Shown in pieces: positions 7,288 through 14,997 of a stretch of DNA of 32,420 bases. This DNA is from a virus. The notes below the pieces were generated by a model. That model did not search any database. It saw only the letters and a program-made list of their open reading frames with translations, and was not told the DNA's origin. Numbering within the stretch: position 1 is the stretch's first letter; each line of letters begins with the position of its first letter. The stretch is taken from the IMG/VR virus record IMGVR_UViG_3300042898_002394, positions 1-32,420 of that record; one strand, 5' to 3'. The position numbers were made by a program, and so were the translations under genes.

Positions 7288-8823
7288 CTAAAGTTGAACC
7301 GAGAAGAATCTGGCCACTGGTGGCTTTGGTTCTGCTGGTTGCGTTGCTCTGTCGTATCCGAAGATTGCTGCTACGGCCGCATCGACTTTCCGCTTCGAGC
7401 TTGCTTTCGCAACCATTACGCCCCGAGATGATTGCTTCGTGACGCAGTTTGTTATGTGCCTTGCCATTCTTTCATCGCCATCGTGGGTGAAGCTTTGATT
7501 CACTACGGCTTCGTAGAATTTTTGCGTTGCTGGAACCATGCGCTCTGCGCTGTTCGGGTAAGAAACGACTGGCATTCCTTGCTCGTCCAGAACCATGAAT
7601 GTGCGCTGCCATCGCGCCGGGTCGAAGACGATCTCTTTCGTTTGGAAGTTGCTATTTCTGAATGTGTCGATAATCGTCTGCTCTACTTCGGCGACTGGAA
7701 CATGCCAGCCCTGTTCTGCGTCGTCTGGTCGCTCCCAGATTCCTACAACCATGAGGTGCGGTTTATCTCCGCCAAGCAGCCAGGCAATTAGCGCGGTGCT
7801 GTCGTTTGAGAACGCTCCATCAAATGCAAGGATTACGTCTTCGCCTGGTTCTGGCGTTCTCTCTGCGTCGATCAAGGCTTCCCATGATCCTGTTGGAAGC
7901 CAGGCGGTTGCTGTTGATACGAAGCAATTCGTGCGCTTGGTTCTGAATTCTGCTTCTGGCGTTCTCAAGACTGCGCTCTCGAAATCTTCGGCGTCGACGA
8001 TGTCTGCGAAGCCGGGGTTTGATTCGATCCAGAGCTGCTTATCTCGGTGGTCTGCTTCTGGGTTCTTCGGTTCCCACCAGGCAAAGAAGAACGACGGATC
8101 AACAAGTTCGCCCTTTACGAGCTTCTGGCCGTATTGATATAAAGAATATGCGAGGCTGTCCTGGCCATTTGCTTGCGTCTTTACTCCTGCTGTCGTTATG
8201 CCGAGGAGAAGTGAATCGGATCGTGCGCCGCCTGCAAGCGACATAACATCCCAGAGTTCGCGGTTTGGCTGCGCGTGGACTTCGTCAAAGATTACGATCG
8301 GTGAAGGGTTGAGTCCTTCTTTGGTGTATGCCTCTGCTGAAAGCGCTCGGTAAACGGATCCCTTGTCTTTGTATTCGATTACGTCGCGGTAAAGGGTAAA
8401 CATCGAAGAAAGTTCCGGGTCAAGTTCAACCATGCGCTTTGCTGTTCCGAATACGATGCGAGCCTGATCTCGATCTGCTGCGCATGAATAAATTTCGGAA
8501 CCGTTGCCGCCAAGTGTGAGCGCCGATAATCCCATCGAAGCTGCGAGCGCCGACTTTCCGTTCTTGCGTGCCATTCCGATCAGGGCGACTCTGTGTTTGA
8601 GTCTACCATCTGGCCTGCGTGCAAGTGCGTAGTTGAGAAGTTCCTTCTGCCAATCGCGCAGGTGCAAAAGTTCGCCGGCTGGTGCTGCCACCGAATCTTT
8701 GGTCACTCTGCATACGGCTTCTGCAAATTCAGAATATAAAGGGCCGTCACCGCGTTTGCGGTCTGCCAAGTCCACCGGCGTTATCCAACGCGGCGGCCAT
8801 GATTGTATTTTTTTCTTAGCCAC
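7288..8823 (-). CDS. terL: Terminase large subunit
   Basis: This encodes 511 residues starting with GTG (8821-8823). The N-terminal ATPase has the variant Walker A motif GMARKNGKS at residues 83-91 and Walker B IVIFDEV at 176-182, with Asp180 and Glu181. The C-terminal nuclease half shows ILAFDGAFSNDS (Asp335) and KEIVFDPARW (Asp401), which fit the acidic metal-binding residues of the RNase H-like terminase nuclease. The enzyme cuts concatemeric DNA and drives it into the prohead through the portal. It overlaps the small subunit gene by eight bases. The RKNGKS form of Walker A is usual for this terminase subfamily. Confidence 0.94.
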   Translation of the reverse strand: MAKKKIQSWPPRWITPVDLADRKRGDGPLYSEFAEAVCRVTKDSVAAPAGELLHLRDWQKELLNYALARRPDGRLKHRVALIGMARKNGKSALAASMGLSALTLGGNGSEIYSCAADRDQARIVFGTAKRMVELDPELSSMFTLYRDVIEYKDKGSVYRALSAEAYTKEGLNPSPIVIFDEVHAQPNRELWDVMSLAGGARSDSLLLGITTAGVKTQANGQDSLAYSLYQYGQKLVKGELVDPSFFFAWWEPKNPEADHRDKQLWIESNPGFADIVDAEDFESAVLRTPEAEFRTKRTNCFVSTATAWLPTGSWEALIDAERTPEPGEDVILAFDGAFSNDSTALIAWLLGGDKPHLMVVGIWERPDDAEQGWHVPVAEVEQTIIDTFRNSNFQTKEIVFDPARWQRTFMVLDEQGMPVVSYPNSAERMVPATQKFYEAVVNQSFTHDGDERMARHITNCVTKQSSRGVMVAKASSKRKVDAAVAAIFGYDRATQPAEPKPPVARFFSVQL

Positions 8824-9253
8824 GTGCTCGCGTCATTAATTCCTGGATGCGTGTCTGTGCCTGGACTTCTGCGAGTCCAAGTCGCGAACGCTCGACCGGG
8901 TTGAATGCGATCAATGAAAGCATTGCGGTTATCTGGTGATCAAGGTGGCGCAATGCGACGCGGTCGCGCCATTCTCCGCCTCTGAAAACTATCGCTCGAA
9001 GTTGAACGCGCTCATCCATTGTTTCGCAGAGAATCATTACGTGTTCGATGTCTGTGGTTGGAGAAATCCATGCGCGGCCTGCTTGCCAGATGCGTTCCCA
9101 CATCTTCTGGCCTTCTGATCCAAGTGGTCGAAGTGGTTCTGGTGTTTCTTTCGCCATTGGTAATGCGATCAGGTTTGCTTTCTCTGGAAGTGGTCGCTTT
9201 CCTGGGTTGCCAAGTTTGCGCTTCTGCTCGATTGTCTTTGGGGGATTAGGCAT
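8816..9253 (-). CDS. terS: Terminase small subunit, P27 family
   Basis: This encodes 145 residues. The opening motif KRKLGNPGKRPLPE followed by a short Pro-rich linker is characteristic of P27-type small terminases. The remainder is mainly helical, with MWERIWQAGRAWISPTTD and a helical C terminus. The protein recognises the phage packaging site and recruits the large subunit. It overlaps the methyltransferase gene upstream by eight bases and terL downstream by eight bases, so the three are translationally linked. Confidence 0.88.
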   Translation of the reverse strand: MPNPPKTIEQKRKLGNPGKRPLPEKANLIALPMAKETPEPLRPLGSEGQKMWERIWQAGRAWISPTTDIEHVMILCETMDERVQLRAIVFRGGEWRDRVALRHLDHQITAMLSLIAFNPVERSRLGLAEVQAQTRIQELMTRARG

Positions 9254-10571
9254 TGTCGCTTCCTATGAAATCGTAAGGCTTGCCGGTTAGTTCATTGATT
9301 GGAAGAATTCCAGTCAGTTCTTGCCAGCGCTTGCAGATAACGTCTGCGTAGATGGGATCCAATTCTACAAGTGCTGCAGTCATTCCGAGTGTGTGAGCTG
9401 CTACAAGTGTGGAACCTGATCCGCCAAATGGATCCAGAACAACCGAATCACGATTCGCCGAGTTGCTCAATATTCGAGTGATGAGGTTGATGGGCTTCAT
9501 GGTCGGGTGTTCTGAATTTCTGCGTGGACGTGGCTCGCGGATAATGGTCGAAGATTCTCTGGCTGTTTCGATTATCTTTACGAGTTCTGTCTTGCTCAAT
9601 GTGTCCAAGTCCTTCGTTGCGAAGTCGAGAACGGTTGAGTCGTTAAATGGGCCGAACCAGGGATGTGCTGCTCCTGGCTTCCATCCGTAGATGATTGGTT
9701 CGTGCTGCCAGTTGTAATCCTGGCGGCTCAATGTGAAGTTGTCTTTCACCCAGATAAGAATTTGCTTGAGCATAAATCCGGAAGTCTTGAACGCTGATCT
9801 AAATGTGACGCTGCTTCCATCTGCGTGGCAGACATAAATCGGGCAGCCCTCTTTCGCGTTTACGTACATCGCTCCGTAGGTTGCAAGGAGAAACGATTCG
9901 AATTCTAAGTCGCTCATCGAGTCGTTCTGAATTGTTAGGTTCTCGTTTGTTCCGCCCTGGTATGCGACGTTGTATGGCGGATCGGTGAAGATGCAATCTG
10001 CAAGTTTGCCGTTGAGTGCCTTGCTTAAAATCTCCGGGTTTGTTGAGTCGCCAACAACGAGGCGGTGCGGCCCGAGGATCCATGTGTCGCCTTCGATGCT
10101 GTGCGCTGTTCTTGACTTCGCTGGTGCTGCATCTAAGTCGCCGGCCATTGGAATCTCTTCAACCGGAATCTTGAGAATCTCTGCGATCGCTTCCTGGCTG
10201 TAGCCGGCGTCGCTTACTAATTCTGGGTCAACGTTTACGAGCTGCGCGATCATCTCTCGAAGCGCGTCTTCGTCGTAGGTTCCAAGTTCGGCGGTGCGGT
10301 TATCTGCGAGCGCGAATGCGTGGGCCGTGTTGTCATCGTCGTCTGTCCAAACGACGGCGATCTCGCTCCAGCCGAGCTGCTTCGCTGCTTGCCATGTGTG
10401 GTTGCCGGCGATGATGGTTCCGTCGCTGTGTTTGGCAACGATCGGCTTGCGCTGGCCGAAGCGCTCGAGCGATCGCGCAACGGCGGCGATGTCGCCCCTG
10501 CGTGGATTGCCGGGCAGTGTGTGCAAGTCGTCGATTGGCGTGGCCAAACTCTTCAAGCTTTCGTTGATCAT
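9246..10571 (-). CDS. ParB-like nuclease domain fused to DNA methyltransferase
   Basis: This encodes 441 residues. Residues 10-110 form a ParB/sulfiredoxin-type domain with GNPRRGD (21-27) and IIAGNHTWQAAKQLG (53-67). Residues 155-440 are a DNA methyltransferase with catalytic DPPY (197-200) ahead of the SAM-binding FGGSGST (382-388), plus HPTMKP (355-360). This beta-type order is used by N6-adenine and N4-cytosine methylases. ParB-methyltransferase fusions are common in phages and may protect phage DNA or mark it near the packaging genes. The ATG at 10569-10571 follows ACAGGGGGAAAAT. No cognate restriction enzyme is recognisable nearby, so this is probably an orphan methylase. The target sequence is unknown. 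Confidence 0.88.
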   Translation of the reverse strand: MINESLKSLATPIDDLHTLPGNPRRGDIAAVARSLERFGQRKPIVAKHSDGTIIAGNHTWQAAKQLGWSEIAVVWTDDDDNTAHAFALADNRTAELGTYDEDALREMIAQLVNVDPELVSDAGYSQEAIAEILKIPVEEIPMAGDLDAAPAKSRTAHSIEGDTWILGPHRLVVGDSTNPEILSKALNGKLADCIFTDPPYNVAYQGGTNENLTIQNDSMSDLEFESFLLATYGAMYVNAKEGCPIYVCHADGSSVTFRSAFKTSGFMLKQILIWVKDNFTLSRQDYNWQHEPIIYGWKPGAAHPWFGPFNDSTVLDFATKDLDTLSKTELVKIIETARESSTIIREPRPRRNSEHPTMKPINLITRILSNSANRDSVVLDPFGGSGSTLVAAHTLGMTAALVELDPIYADVICKRWQELTGILPINELTGKPYDFIGSDNA

Positions 10572-10723
10572 ATTTTCCCCCTGTTTTTAGTTTATCTTGC
10601 CAAACCCTGAAAACCCCTGAACTGCGACGGTGCGCGTTCTGGGGGCGTCGGGGTGAATCCCCCCGTTGCGCCCTGAGGTTACAGGGTGTACCGGGATATG
10701 CCGGGTGGGGGGTCTGTGTGCGT
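10572..10723 (-). other. 152-bp noncoding region, candidate packaging (cos/pac) site
   Basis: No gene fits here. The stretch is GC-rich in the middle, with inverted or repeated short motifs (CCGG-N6-CCGG at about 10690-10707, GGGG-TGAAT-CCCC near 10650, and repeated CAGGG on the minus strand). It lies between the HNH nuclease and the ParB-methylase/terminase genes. HNH-type actinophages commonly carry cos near this position, so a packaging site is plausible. No overhang can be identified from sequence alone. Confidence 0.3.
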
Positions 10724-11032
10724 CTATCTATTCGACTTGCTTGAATTGCATTTTCTGCAAAGGACTTGAAGGTTGGATCTGATTGTCAGGCCGCCATCGG
10801 CCAGCGGTTTTATGTGGTCAACGGTCAAGTCTGATTGCCGGCCGCATGCGCTGCACCAGGGTTGCTCTTCTCGAAGCGCTTTACTGATCTGTCGCCACTG
10901 GTAGTCGTATCCGCGCTGTGCGCGTGTTGGTCTGGCTGCTTCTTTAATCTTTCGGTAGATGCGATCGCAGTCGTTGCATCGAGCTGCGCGTGCAATGGTT
11001 CCGCAGTCTTTGCATGGTCTAGGTAAGGCCAT
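10724..11032 (-). CDS. HNH endonuclease (packaging-associated type)
   Basis: This encodes 102 residues. An N-terminal zinc-binding pair, CKDC (7-10) and CNDC (19-22), is followed by a second cysteine pair, CSAC (60-63) and CRKC (92-95), bracketing the HNH core with Asp72-His73 in LTVDHIKPL and Asn87 in RSNLQVLC. HNH proteins encoded next to terminase genes assist large terminase in cutting DNA at the packaging site in HK97-like phages, so that role is likely here. The start overlaps the endonuclease VII gene by 14 bases. Confidence 0.88.
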   Translation of the reverse strand: MALPRPCKDCGTIARAARCNDCDRIYRKIKEAARPTRAQRGYDYQWRQISKALREEQPWCSACGRQSDLTVDHIKPLADGGLTIRSNLQVLCRKCNSSKSNR

Positions 11033-11423
11033 CGTAATCCATTAGATATTTGATTGCCTGGCCAAGCCTGCCGGGTTGGTCTTTGAAGTAGCCGAGTCCA
11101 ACGTTGCAATTGCTACAAAGGATTCCGCGTACTTGATTCGTTTCGTGATTGTGATCCATTACGAATCTCGTTGCACTCTCTTCAATGTGGACGCCACAGA
11201 TAGCGCACGAATGGTTCTGCTCTTCGAGTATCGCCTGGCGATTCTTATTCGCCTTATGAACAATGCGACGATCGCTGCTCCTGCAATGCTTACAAAGTTC
11301 ACGCACTCCATCTGCTCTTCTTCTATCTTTGCAGAAGAGATGTAGTGCTTTGGTTTCTTTGCATCTGGTGCACGTTCTTTCAGTCGGTATCTCCATCGGA
11401 TTCGTCATCGTAGTCCGATCCAT
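11019..11423 (-). CDS. Recombination endonuclease VII family protein
   Basis: This encodes 134 residues from the ATG at 11423. Alternative starts at 11408 and 11396 are possible because no start has a clear ribosome-binding site. Zinc-binding CTRC (18-21) and CKHC (44-47) precede the endonuclease VII signature: CAIC (73-76), DHNH (90-93) and VRGILCSNCNVGLG (98-111). Endonuclease VII enzymes resolve branched DNA, such as Holliday junctions, before packaging. The gene lies between an acidic small protein and the HNH packaging nuclease. The resolvase-like PD-(D/E)XK enzyme at 18384-18734 could share the task. Confidence 0.88.
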   Translation of the reverse strand: MDRTTMTNPMEIPTERTCTRCKETKALHLFCKDRRRADGVRELCKHCRSSDRRIVHKANKNRQAILEEQNHSCAICGVHIEESATRFVMDHNHETNQVRGILCSNCNVGLGYFKDQPGRLGQAIKYLMDYDGLT

Positions 11424-11580
11424 AAAGGGCGAGCCTGTCCTTCTCCGGTAGCGATAGGTACGACTGTAATGTCGCGGTAACTGCTCGGTTAAGTAACGAC
11501 TCGATTGCGTCGAATGATAAGTTATTGTCTGTCGTCATGTCTGTGTGAACATCGCCGATGCTGATCGTAATGTTTAGCAT
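11380..11580 (-). CDS. Small acidic protein, function unknown
   Basis: This encodes 66 residues starting MLNITISIGD, with a predicted helix (FDAIESLLNRAVTATLQSYL) and an Asp-rich C-terminal tail (YDDESDGDTD). The ATG at 11578-11580 follows AAAGGGGAATCGA. It overlaps the start of the endonuclease VII gene by 44 bases if that gene's first ATG is used. I do not recognise the family. The acidic tail could mimic DNA or bind a basic partner, but that is speculation. Confidence 0.6.
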   Translation of the reverse strand: MLNITISIGDVHTDMTTDNNLSFDAIESLLNRAVTATLQSYLSLPEKDRLALYGSDYDDESDGDTD

Positions 11581-11665
11581 TCGATTCCCCTTTGTGTTTC
11601 GGGGATGGTTGCATCTGCTAGCGCAAGCGTATCAGATTGGATTGACACTTTCGTCAAATCGTCAG
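11581..11665 (-). promoter_or_regulatory. Intergenic gap with inverted repeat, possible operator
   Basis: This 85-base gap separates the zinc-finger/HTH gene from the endonuclease VII/HNH/terminase run. Bases 11642-11646 and 11653-11657 form the inverted repeat TTGAC-N6-GTCAA, which also offers a -35-like TTGACG on the minus strand. I do not see a convincing -10 element at the right distance. It may be a regulatory site at the early-to-late boundary. Confidence 0.25.
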
Positions 11666-12403
11666 TCATGATCGTGCCTGGATAATTGCTGCGATGTCAT
11701 AAAGACTTCCTCTTCTCTGGATGTCGTTCTTCTTTATCGTTCTATAAACTTCGCGCTCTGTAATTCCTAGCCACATCGCAATCGCTTCGACGTCAAGGTA
11801 GAAGGTTTTGCTCGGGTTGCTCATTGCTAATGCTATCAACCGAAGCACCGTCCATTGTTGCTTGCATCCAAAGCAGGCGACTTCGGCCGTTAAGTTATCG
11901 GCGTCAATGACCACGTGCTTCTTGCAGTCATCTGTGGGGCATGGGATTCGCCGGGGCTGCTCTGAGAATCGTTTGGCTGCTGCTCTTCCTTTGGCGTGCA
12001 TGAGCTGTATCTGGTGGGCGAAGTCTGCCGCCCATTCCTGTCCTAGTGACCAGTCAAGATGGGTCAGGTGAAAGGTTGCGCTCGCCAAGACTTCCCCCTC
12101 GATCGTGGGTTCTCTGATCAACATCGCCGGGCGCGTCAGGCTTCTCTGGTATCGGATGGTGCTCTCCCAGGCGTGAAGGGTGCGCAGTAGTTCGGTTGCC
12201 ATCGTGAAATCCAAAGCGGCCACGTTGATTCCAATGCTGCGCTCGGTGCTGGCTGTTCCGGATCCTGTCCGGGAAGGCTGAAGGAATTGCCTGGCTTCTT
12301 TGTGTAGCTGTGGAAGTTCCCCGATCTGGTTGCGGACTTTAATCGCGCATCTGGTGCAGGCTCCTGGGTTCTCGGTCTTCTTATCGCAGATGGTGCATTG
12401 CAT
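11666..12403 (-). CDS. Zinc-finger and helix-turn-helix protein, probable DNA-binding protein
   Basis: This encodes 245 residues from the ATG at 12401-12403, which overlaps the upstream stop as TGATG. The longer frame to 12454 has no support. An N-terminal zinc-ribbon (CTIC at 3-6, CTRC at 16-19) is followed by a helical middle. A second cysteine set has the form CPTDDC...CFGC, and a C-terminal helix-turn-helix covers DVEAIAMWLGITEREVYRTI with a winged tail (RRGSLYDIAAII). Proteins of this build are common in actinophages beside primase-helicase genes and are usually annotated as DNA-binding. Regulation of late genes or a replication accessory role are both possible. Confidence 0.7.
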   Translation of the reverse strand: MQCTICDKKTENPGACTRCAIKVRNQIGELPQLHKEARQFLQPSRTGSGTASTERSIGINVAALDFTMATELLRTLHAWESTIRYQRSLTRPAMLIREPTIEGEVLASATFHLTHLDWSLGQEWAADFAHQIQLMHAKGRAAAKRFSEQPRRIPCPTDDCKKHVVIDADNLTAEVACFGCKQQWTVLRLIALAMSNPSKTFYLDVEAIAMWLGITEREVYRTIKKNDIQRRGSLYDIAAIIQARS

Positions 12404-12777
12404 CAGAACGGTATCCCTTCTTGCTCGAGCTGTGGTTGCTTCCTTCTGTTCCAATAATCGGGGATCTCATCTTCGGCTGGCTCCTGGCCTTTGAATCTGA
12501 ATATCTCTTTCGTCCTGCTGCAGCTGTGGCTGGCCAGAATTGTGGGGCTTTGCCCTTTGCTTCTCTGGATGGCGTTTACCGATCGCAGTCTTGCTTCGAA
12601 TGATACGGCCGTCCTATGTAGTTCGAAGGTTCGGCTGCCCTGGATCCGTTTGATGATCTCTTCTTGAATGGTCAAAGTTCCGGGGTCGAGTTTGGTTTGG
12701 AATCCGACGGTCAACCCTTCCCAGATAAGTTTTCCACAGGCTGTGCAAAAGATGGGGATAAAGTTCGAATCTCTCAT
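12403..12777 (-). CDS. Conserved phage protein with CxxC motif, function unknown
   Basis: This encodes 124 residues with CTAC at positions 11-14 (IFCTACGKLIWEG), then a charged central helix (TIQEEIIKRIQGSRTFELH) and a polar C terminus. A single CxxC may bind metal together with a partner. It is the first gene after the repeat-rich origin-like region and overlaps the following zinc-finger/HTH gene by TGATG, so it belongs to the replication/regulation group. A DnaA-box-like TTTTCCACA lies within its 5' coding end. I do not recognise the family by function. Confidence 0.6.
   Translation of the reverse strand: MRDSNFIPIFCTACGKLIWEGLTVGFQTKLDPGTLTIQEEIIKRIQGSRTFELHRTAVSFEARLRSVNAIQRSKGQSPTILASHSCSRTKEIFRFKGQEPAEDEIPDYWNRRKQPQLEQEGIPF
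12730..12738 (+). promoter_or_regulatory. DnaA-box-like site TTTTCCACA
   Basis: The nonamer fits the DnaA box consensus TTWTNCACA and is followed by GGCTG, the same five bases that follow the perfect box at 12916-12924. It lies near the 5' end of the CxxC protein gene, on the far side of the repeat region. Confidence 0.4.
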
Positions 12778-12872
12778 TTATTCTGTTCCTTCGGCTGCTG
12801 TTCCACTGTTCCGCGTTCCCCCTTATAGGGGGGGAACAGCGGAACAGTTTGGTCGCTCTTGCCCTGCCGTTC

Positions 12873-12910
12873 TGCGGAACGGTGCGGAACGGTGCGGAAC
12901 GGCGGAACGG
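12873..12910. repeat. Tandem 10-bp repeats (iteron-like)
   Basis: Three exact copies of tgcggaacgg begin at 12873, 12883 and 12893, followed by cggaacgg at 12903-12910. With the preceding ccgttc (12867-12872) the first copy forms a small hairpin. The 10-bp period would place all copies on one face of the helix, as expected for a bound initiator or repressor. Confidence 0.75.
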
Positions 12911-12915
12911 TTGAG

Positions 12916-12924
12916 TTATCCACA
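12916..12924 (+). promoter_or_regulatory. Perfect DnaA box TTATCCACA
   Basis: The sequence equals the high-affinity DnaA box consensus. It lies between the tandem repeats and the stop codon of the primase-helicase gene. Together with the related site at 12730 and the one at 19360 it suggests host DnaA participates in replication initiation. Confidence 0.55.
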
Positions 12925-12930
12925 GGCTGG

Positions 12931-14997
12931 TTACTCCGCTTCCCATGCGTTGACGTCGCCGATCATGAATTGGTTCTTGAATTTGTAGAGGTACTTCTGC
13001 CCTTGCTTTCTGAAATCGACGAAGCCGCCGGCGATGAGCTGCTCCAAAGCCTGCCCTAGTTCCTGGTTGCCGATCTCGATTCCTTCTTGTCGGAGGCCCT
13101 TGCGGATGTCGTTCTGGCCCATCTCGGTTCCGATTCGCTCGAAGAAGTTGGAAAGTTCCTGAAGCTTCTGCTCCTTCGTCGTCACCACGATCGTGCCGCC
13201 GCTAATCGTGACGGTGATGGTTCCGTCCTTGTTGCTCTTCAAGTTTGCGACGCCGAGGTCTTTGGCGTCCTGGCAGATGGCGCGGACGAATCCTGGCCGG
13301 TCTTTGGTTACTTTCAGATTCAGGCAACCGTCCAGGCCCCTGCCGAATGGCATCGCGACGTCGACTGCGATCGCTACGCCGTCGATATCGGCTCGCTTTG
13401 CCTGTGCTCCGATGGCGTAGTTGCCCCGGGTGTCCTTGCTCTTTGTGACGTGGTCAATGGTCAAGATGCAGGCGTTCTCCATCCGAAGTGGGCGAAGAAT
13501 GAGCTGCGAGAATGTGGTTGCGTCTTTGTTCTTCTCCAAGTCCAGGCCGAGCAGGTTCATGGCGGCGTTGACGCCGTCGATAACGATCAGGCTCGGTTTG
13601 TGGATCTGGATCTCGCTTTGAATAACTTCAACGATGCCCCTGGTGATTCCTTCGTCCGGATTTGCGTATCTGAAATGGCGCAGGCCTTTCGCATCGACGC
13701 CCATCGTCTTGAGGCGTCCTCGAATGCCGCGAGCGCTGTCCTCGAAGTCCATGTAGAAGACGCACTGGCCTTTGGCTAATTCCTGGCGCACCGCTTCGAT
13801 GGCGATCCAAGTCTTGCCGCTTTCGCTCTCTCCAAAGATGGCATTTATCTTGTTTGCATAAAGGATGAAGTTGCCGTCTTCTCGCTTGAGAATTGATGGC
13901 CCTGGTTCATCTTCGAGCTGCATATCGGTGATGTCCTGTGGGATCCAGGAGCTGGTCGCGATCTCTTCGTTCTCATCGTGAAGCTGCACGTGGCTCGGGT
14001 TATGGGCTTCGATCTGCTGCCAATCGGTGCGCAGTTCGGTCTTTGCTCCGAAGCCCTGCGATCGTAAATGTGAAGCTGCTGCTTTGAAGTCGCCCTTATG
14101 TTCTATCTGGGTGTAGGCGGCAAATTTTGAGTAACTGCTCTGCGCTTCGAAGATGGTCGAAGTGCTGAAAACGAAGAGCTTGCCGTTGCCGTTGAAGTTT
14201 GTCGTCGCCGATATGCCTTCGGACTTGCCGGGACGTCGCCAGGCGGTCGATTCGCCCTTCTGATAAACCTTCGTCCATCCAAGTGGTTCGAGAATGCTTT
14301 CCCAGGTGACGGTGTCGTTATAAGCATCTCCTGGTGTTTCGATGCCGTCTTTGCGTGGCTTTGTTTCTTCTTCGATCCATTCAGCCTTCGGTACTTCGTC
14401 GTAAAGTGCGAAGTACTGGTGAATAATCTGGCGCTCTGCCATCGTAAAGGTTGGAATTGTTTCGATGGATCCTGCGCTGATCTGCCAGGGGTTGCCGGAA
14501 GGGTGGCACTTGCCGCCCGATGGCGCTGTGATCACGAAGCCGCCTTCACCGCGTGTTTCTGCCAAGCATCCGCCGTCTTCGCCGGCTGCCTGTGCGATCT
14601 TCGTGTTCCCTGGAACCTTGCCGTCGCTGATTCTGTATAACCAGTGAATTCCGCCCGATGGCGTTGCTTCCATGTATCCGTTTACGAGCTTTGTCCAAAG
14701 GTGGCCATGCTCGCTGCTTTCGAATATCTCGCGGAGTTCGATGTGAAGTTTCTTCGCTACGGCTCTTCCTTCAAGTTCCAACATTTCAAGGTTGCCAGAA
14801 ACTGCGCCGCATATAACGCCGACGCCGTCTTGCTTCTTTGCAAACCAGCCCATTAATTCTTCGGGTGTCGGTCGCTTCTTCTGGTAGGCCGTCCATGCTG
14901 GCAATCCGGGGCGTTTGGATCCGTCTGCTGCTACTGGAACCGCCGAGATTCCTGCAGCTGCAAATCGGAGCGCTGTCGTCAGAATTTCGTTGCTCAT
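12931..14997 (-). CDS. Primase-helicase: bifunctional prim-pol domain plus RecA-like ATPase
   Basis: This encodes 688 residues from the ATG at 14995-14997, which overlaps the upstream stop as ATGA. An upstream ATG at 15054 is unlikely. Residues 1-200 match the bifunctional primase/polymerase N-terminal domain, with GVGVICGAVSGNLEMLELEG (58-77), ATPSGGIHWLYR (111-122) and ETRGEGGFVITAPSG (147-161). The usual Asp pair of the first motif reads as Glu here (LELEG). Residues 380-600 are a RecA-like ATPase with Walker A GESESGKT (389-396), Walker B SLIVID (469-474) and TIDHVTKS (513-520). The C terminus is a probable winged helix. It should prime and unwind phage DNA for the host polymerase. Confidence 0.85.
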   Translation of the reverse strand: MSNEILTTALRFAAAGISAVPVAADGSKRPGLPAWTAYQKKRPTPEELMGWFAKKQDGVGVICGAVSGNLEMLELEGRAVAKKLHIELREIFESSEHGHLWTKLVNGYMEATPSGGIHWLYRISDGKVPGNTKIAQAAGEDGGCLAETRGEGGFVITAPSGGKCHPSGNPWQISAGSIETIPTFTMAERQIIHQYFALYDEVPKAEWIEEETKPRKDGIETPGDAYNDTVTWESILEPLGWTKVYQKGESTAWRRPGKSEGISATTNFNGNGKLFVFSTSTIFEAQSSYSKFAAYTQIEHKGDFKAAASHLRSQGFGAKTELRTDWQQIEAHNPSHVQLHDENEEIATSSWIPQDITDMQLEDEPGPSILKREDGNFILYANKINAIFGESESGKTWIAIEAVRQELAKGQCVFYMDFEDSARGIRGRLKTMGVDAKGLRHFRYANPDEGITRGIVEVIQSEIQIHKPSLIVIDGVNAAMNLLGLDLEKNKDATTFSQLILRPLRMENACILTIDHVTKSKDTRGNYAIGAQAKRADIDGVAIAVDVAMPFGRGLDGCLNLKVTKDRPGFVRAICQDAKDLGVANLKSNKDGTITVTISGGTIVVTTKEQKLQELSNFFERIGTEMGQNDIRKGLRQEGIEIGNQELGQALEQLIAGGFVDFRKQGQKYLYKFKNQFMIGDVNAWEAE

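Larger units (their letters stand above)
12778..12930. other. Repeat-rich region, candidate replication origin
   Basis: No gene fits in these 153 bases. Four GTTCC motifs (12785, 12800, 12808, 12815) are followed by six GGAAC motifs (12833, 12841, 12876, 12886, 12896, 12904), making a large palindromic arrangement. The centre forms a near-perfect hairpin of about 17 bp around 12806-12847 with a TTATA loop. The right part holds three tandem 10-bp repeats (tgcggaacgg from 12873) and a fourth partial copy. A perfect DnaA box follows at 12916. Directly repeated iterons plus DnaA boxes next to a primase-helicase gene are the classical signs of a theta-type origin. Confidence 0.55.

Noticed and set aside
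12873-12910. CRISPR-like array
   Set aside because: The repeats are 10 bp without spacers and there are no adaptation or effector genes. The Cas4-like nuclease alone is a common phage enzyme.
12668-12988. Plus-strand frame through the repeat region and DnaA box
   Set aside because: Its middle is just translated repeats, it opposes all neighbours, and the DNA is better explained as an origin-like region.
13087-13779. Long plus-strand frame of 230 codons inside the primase-helicase gene
   Set aside because: It is the antisense shadow of a gene with clear prim-pol and Walker motifs. The protein has no recognisable domain and no ribosome-binding site.
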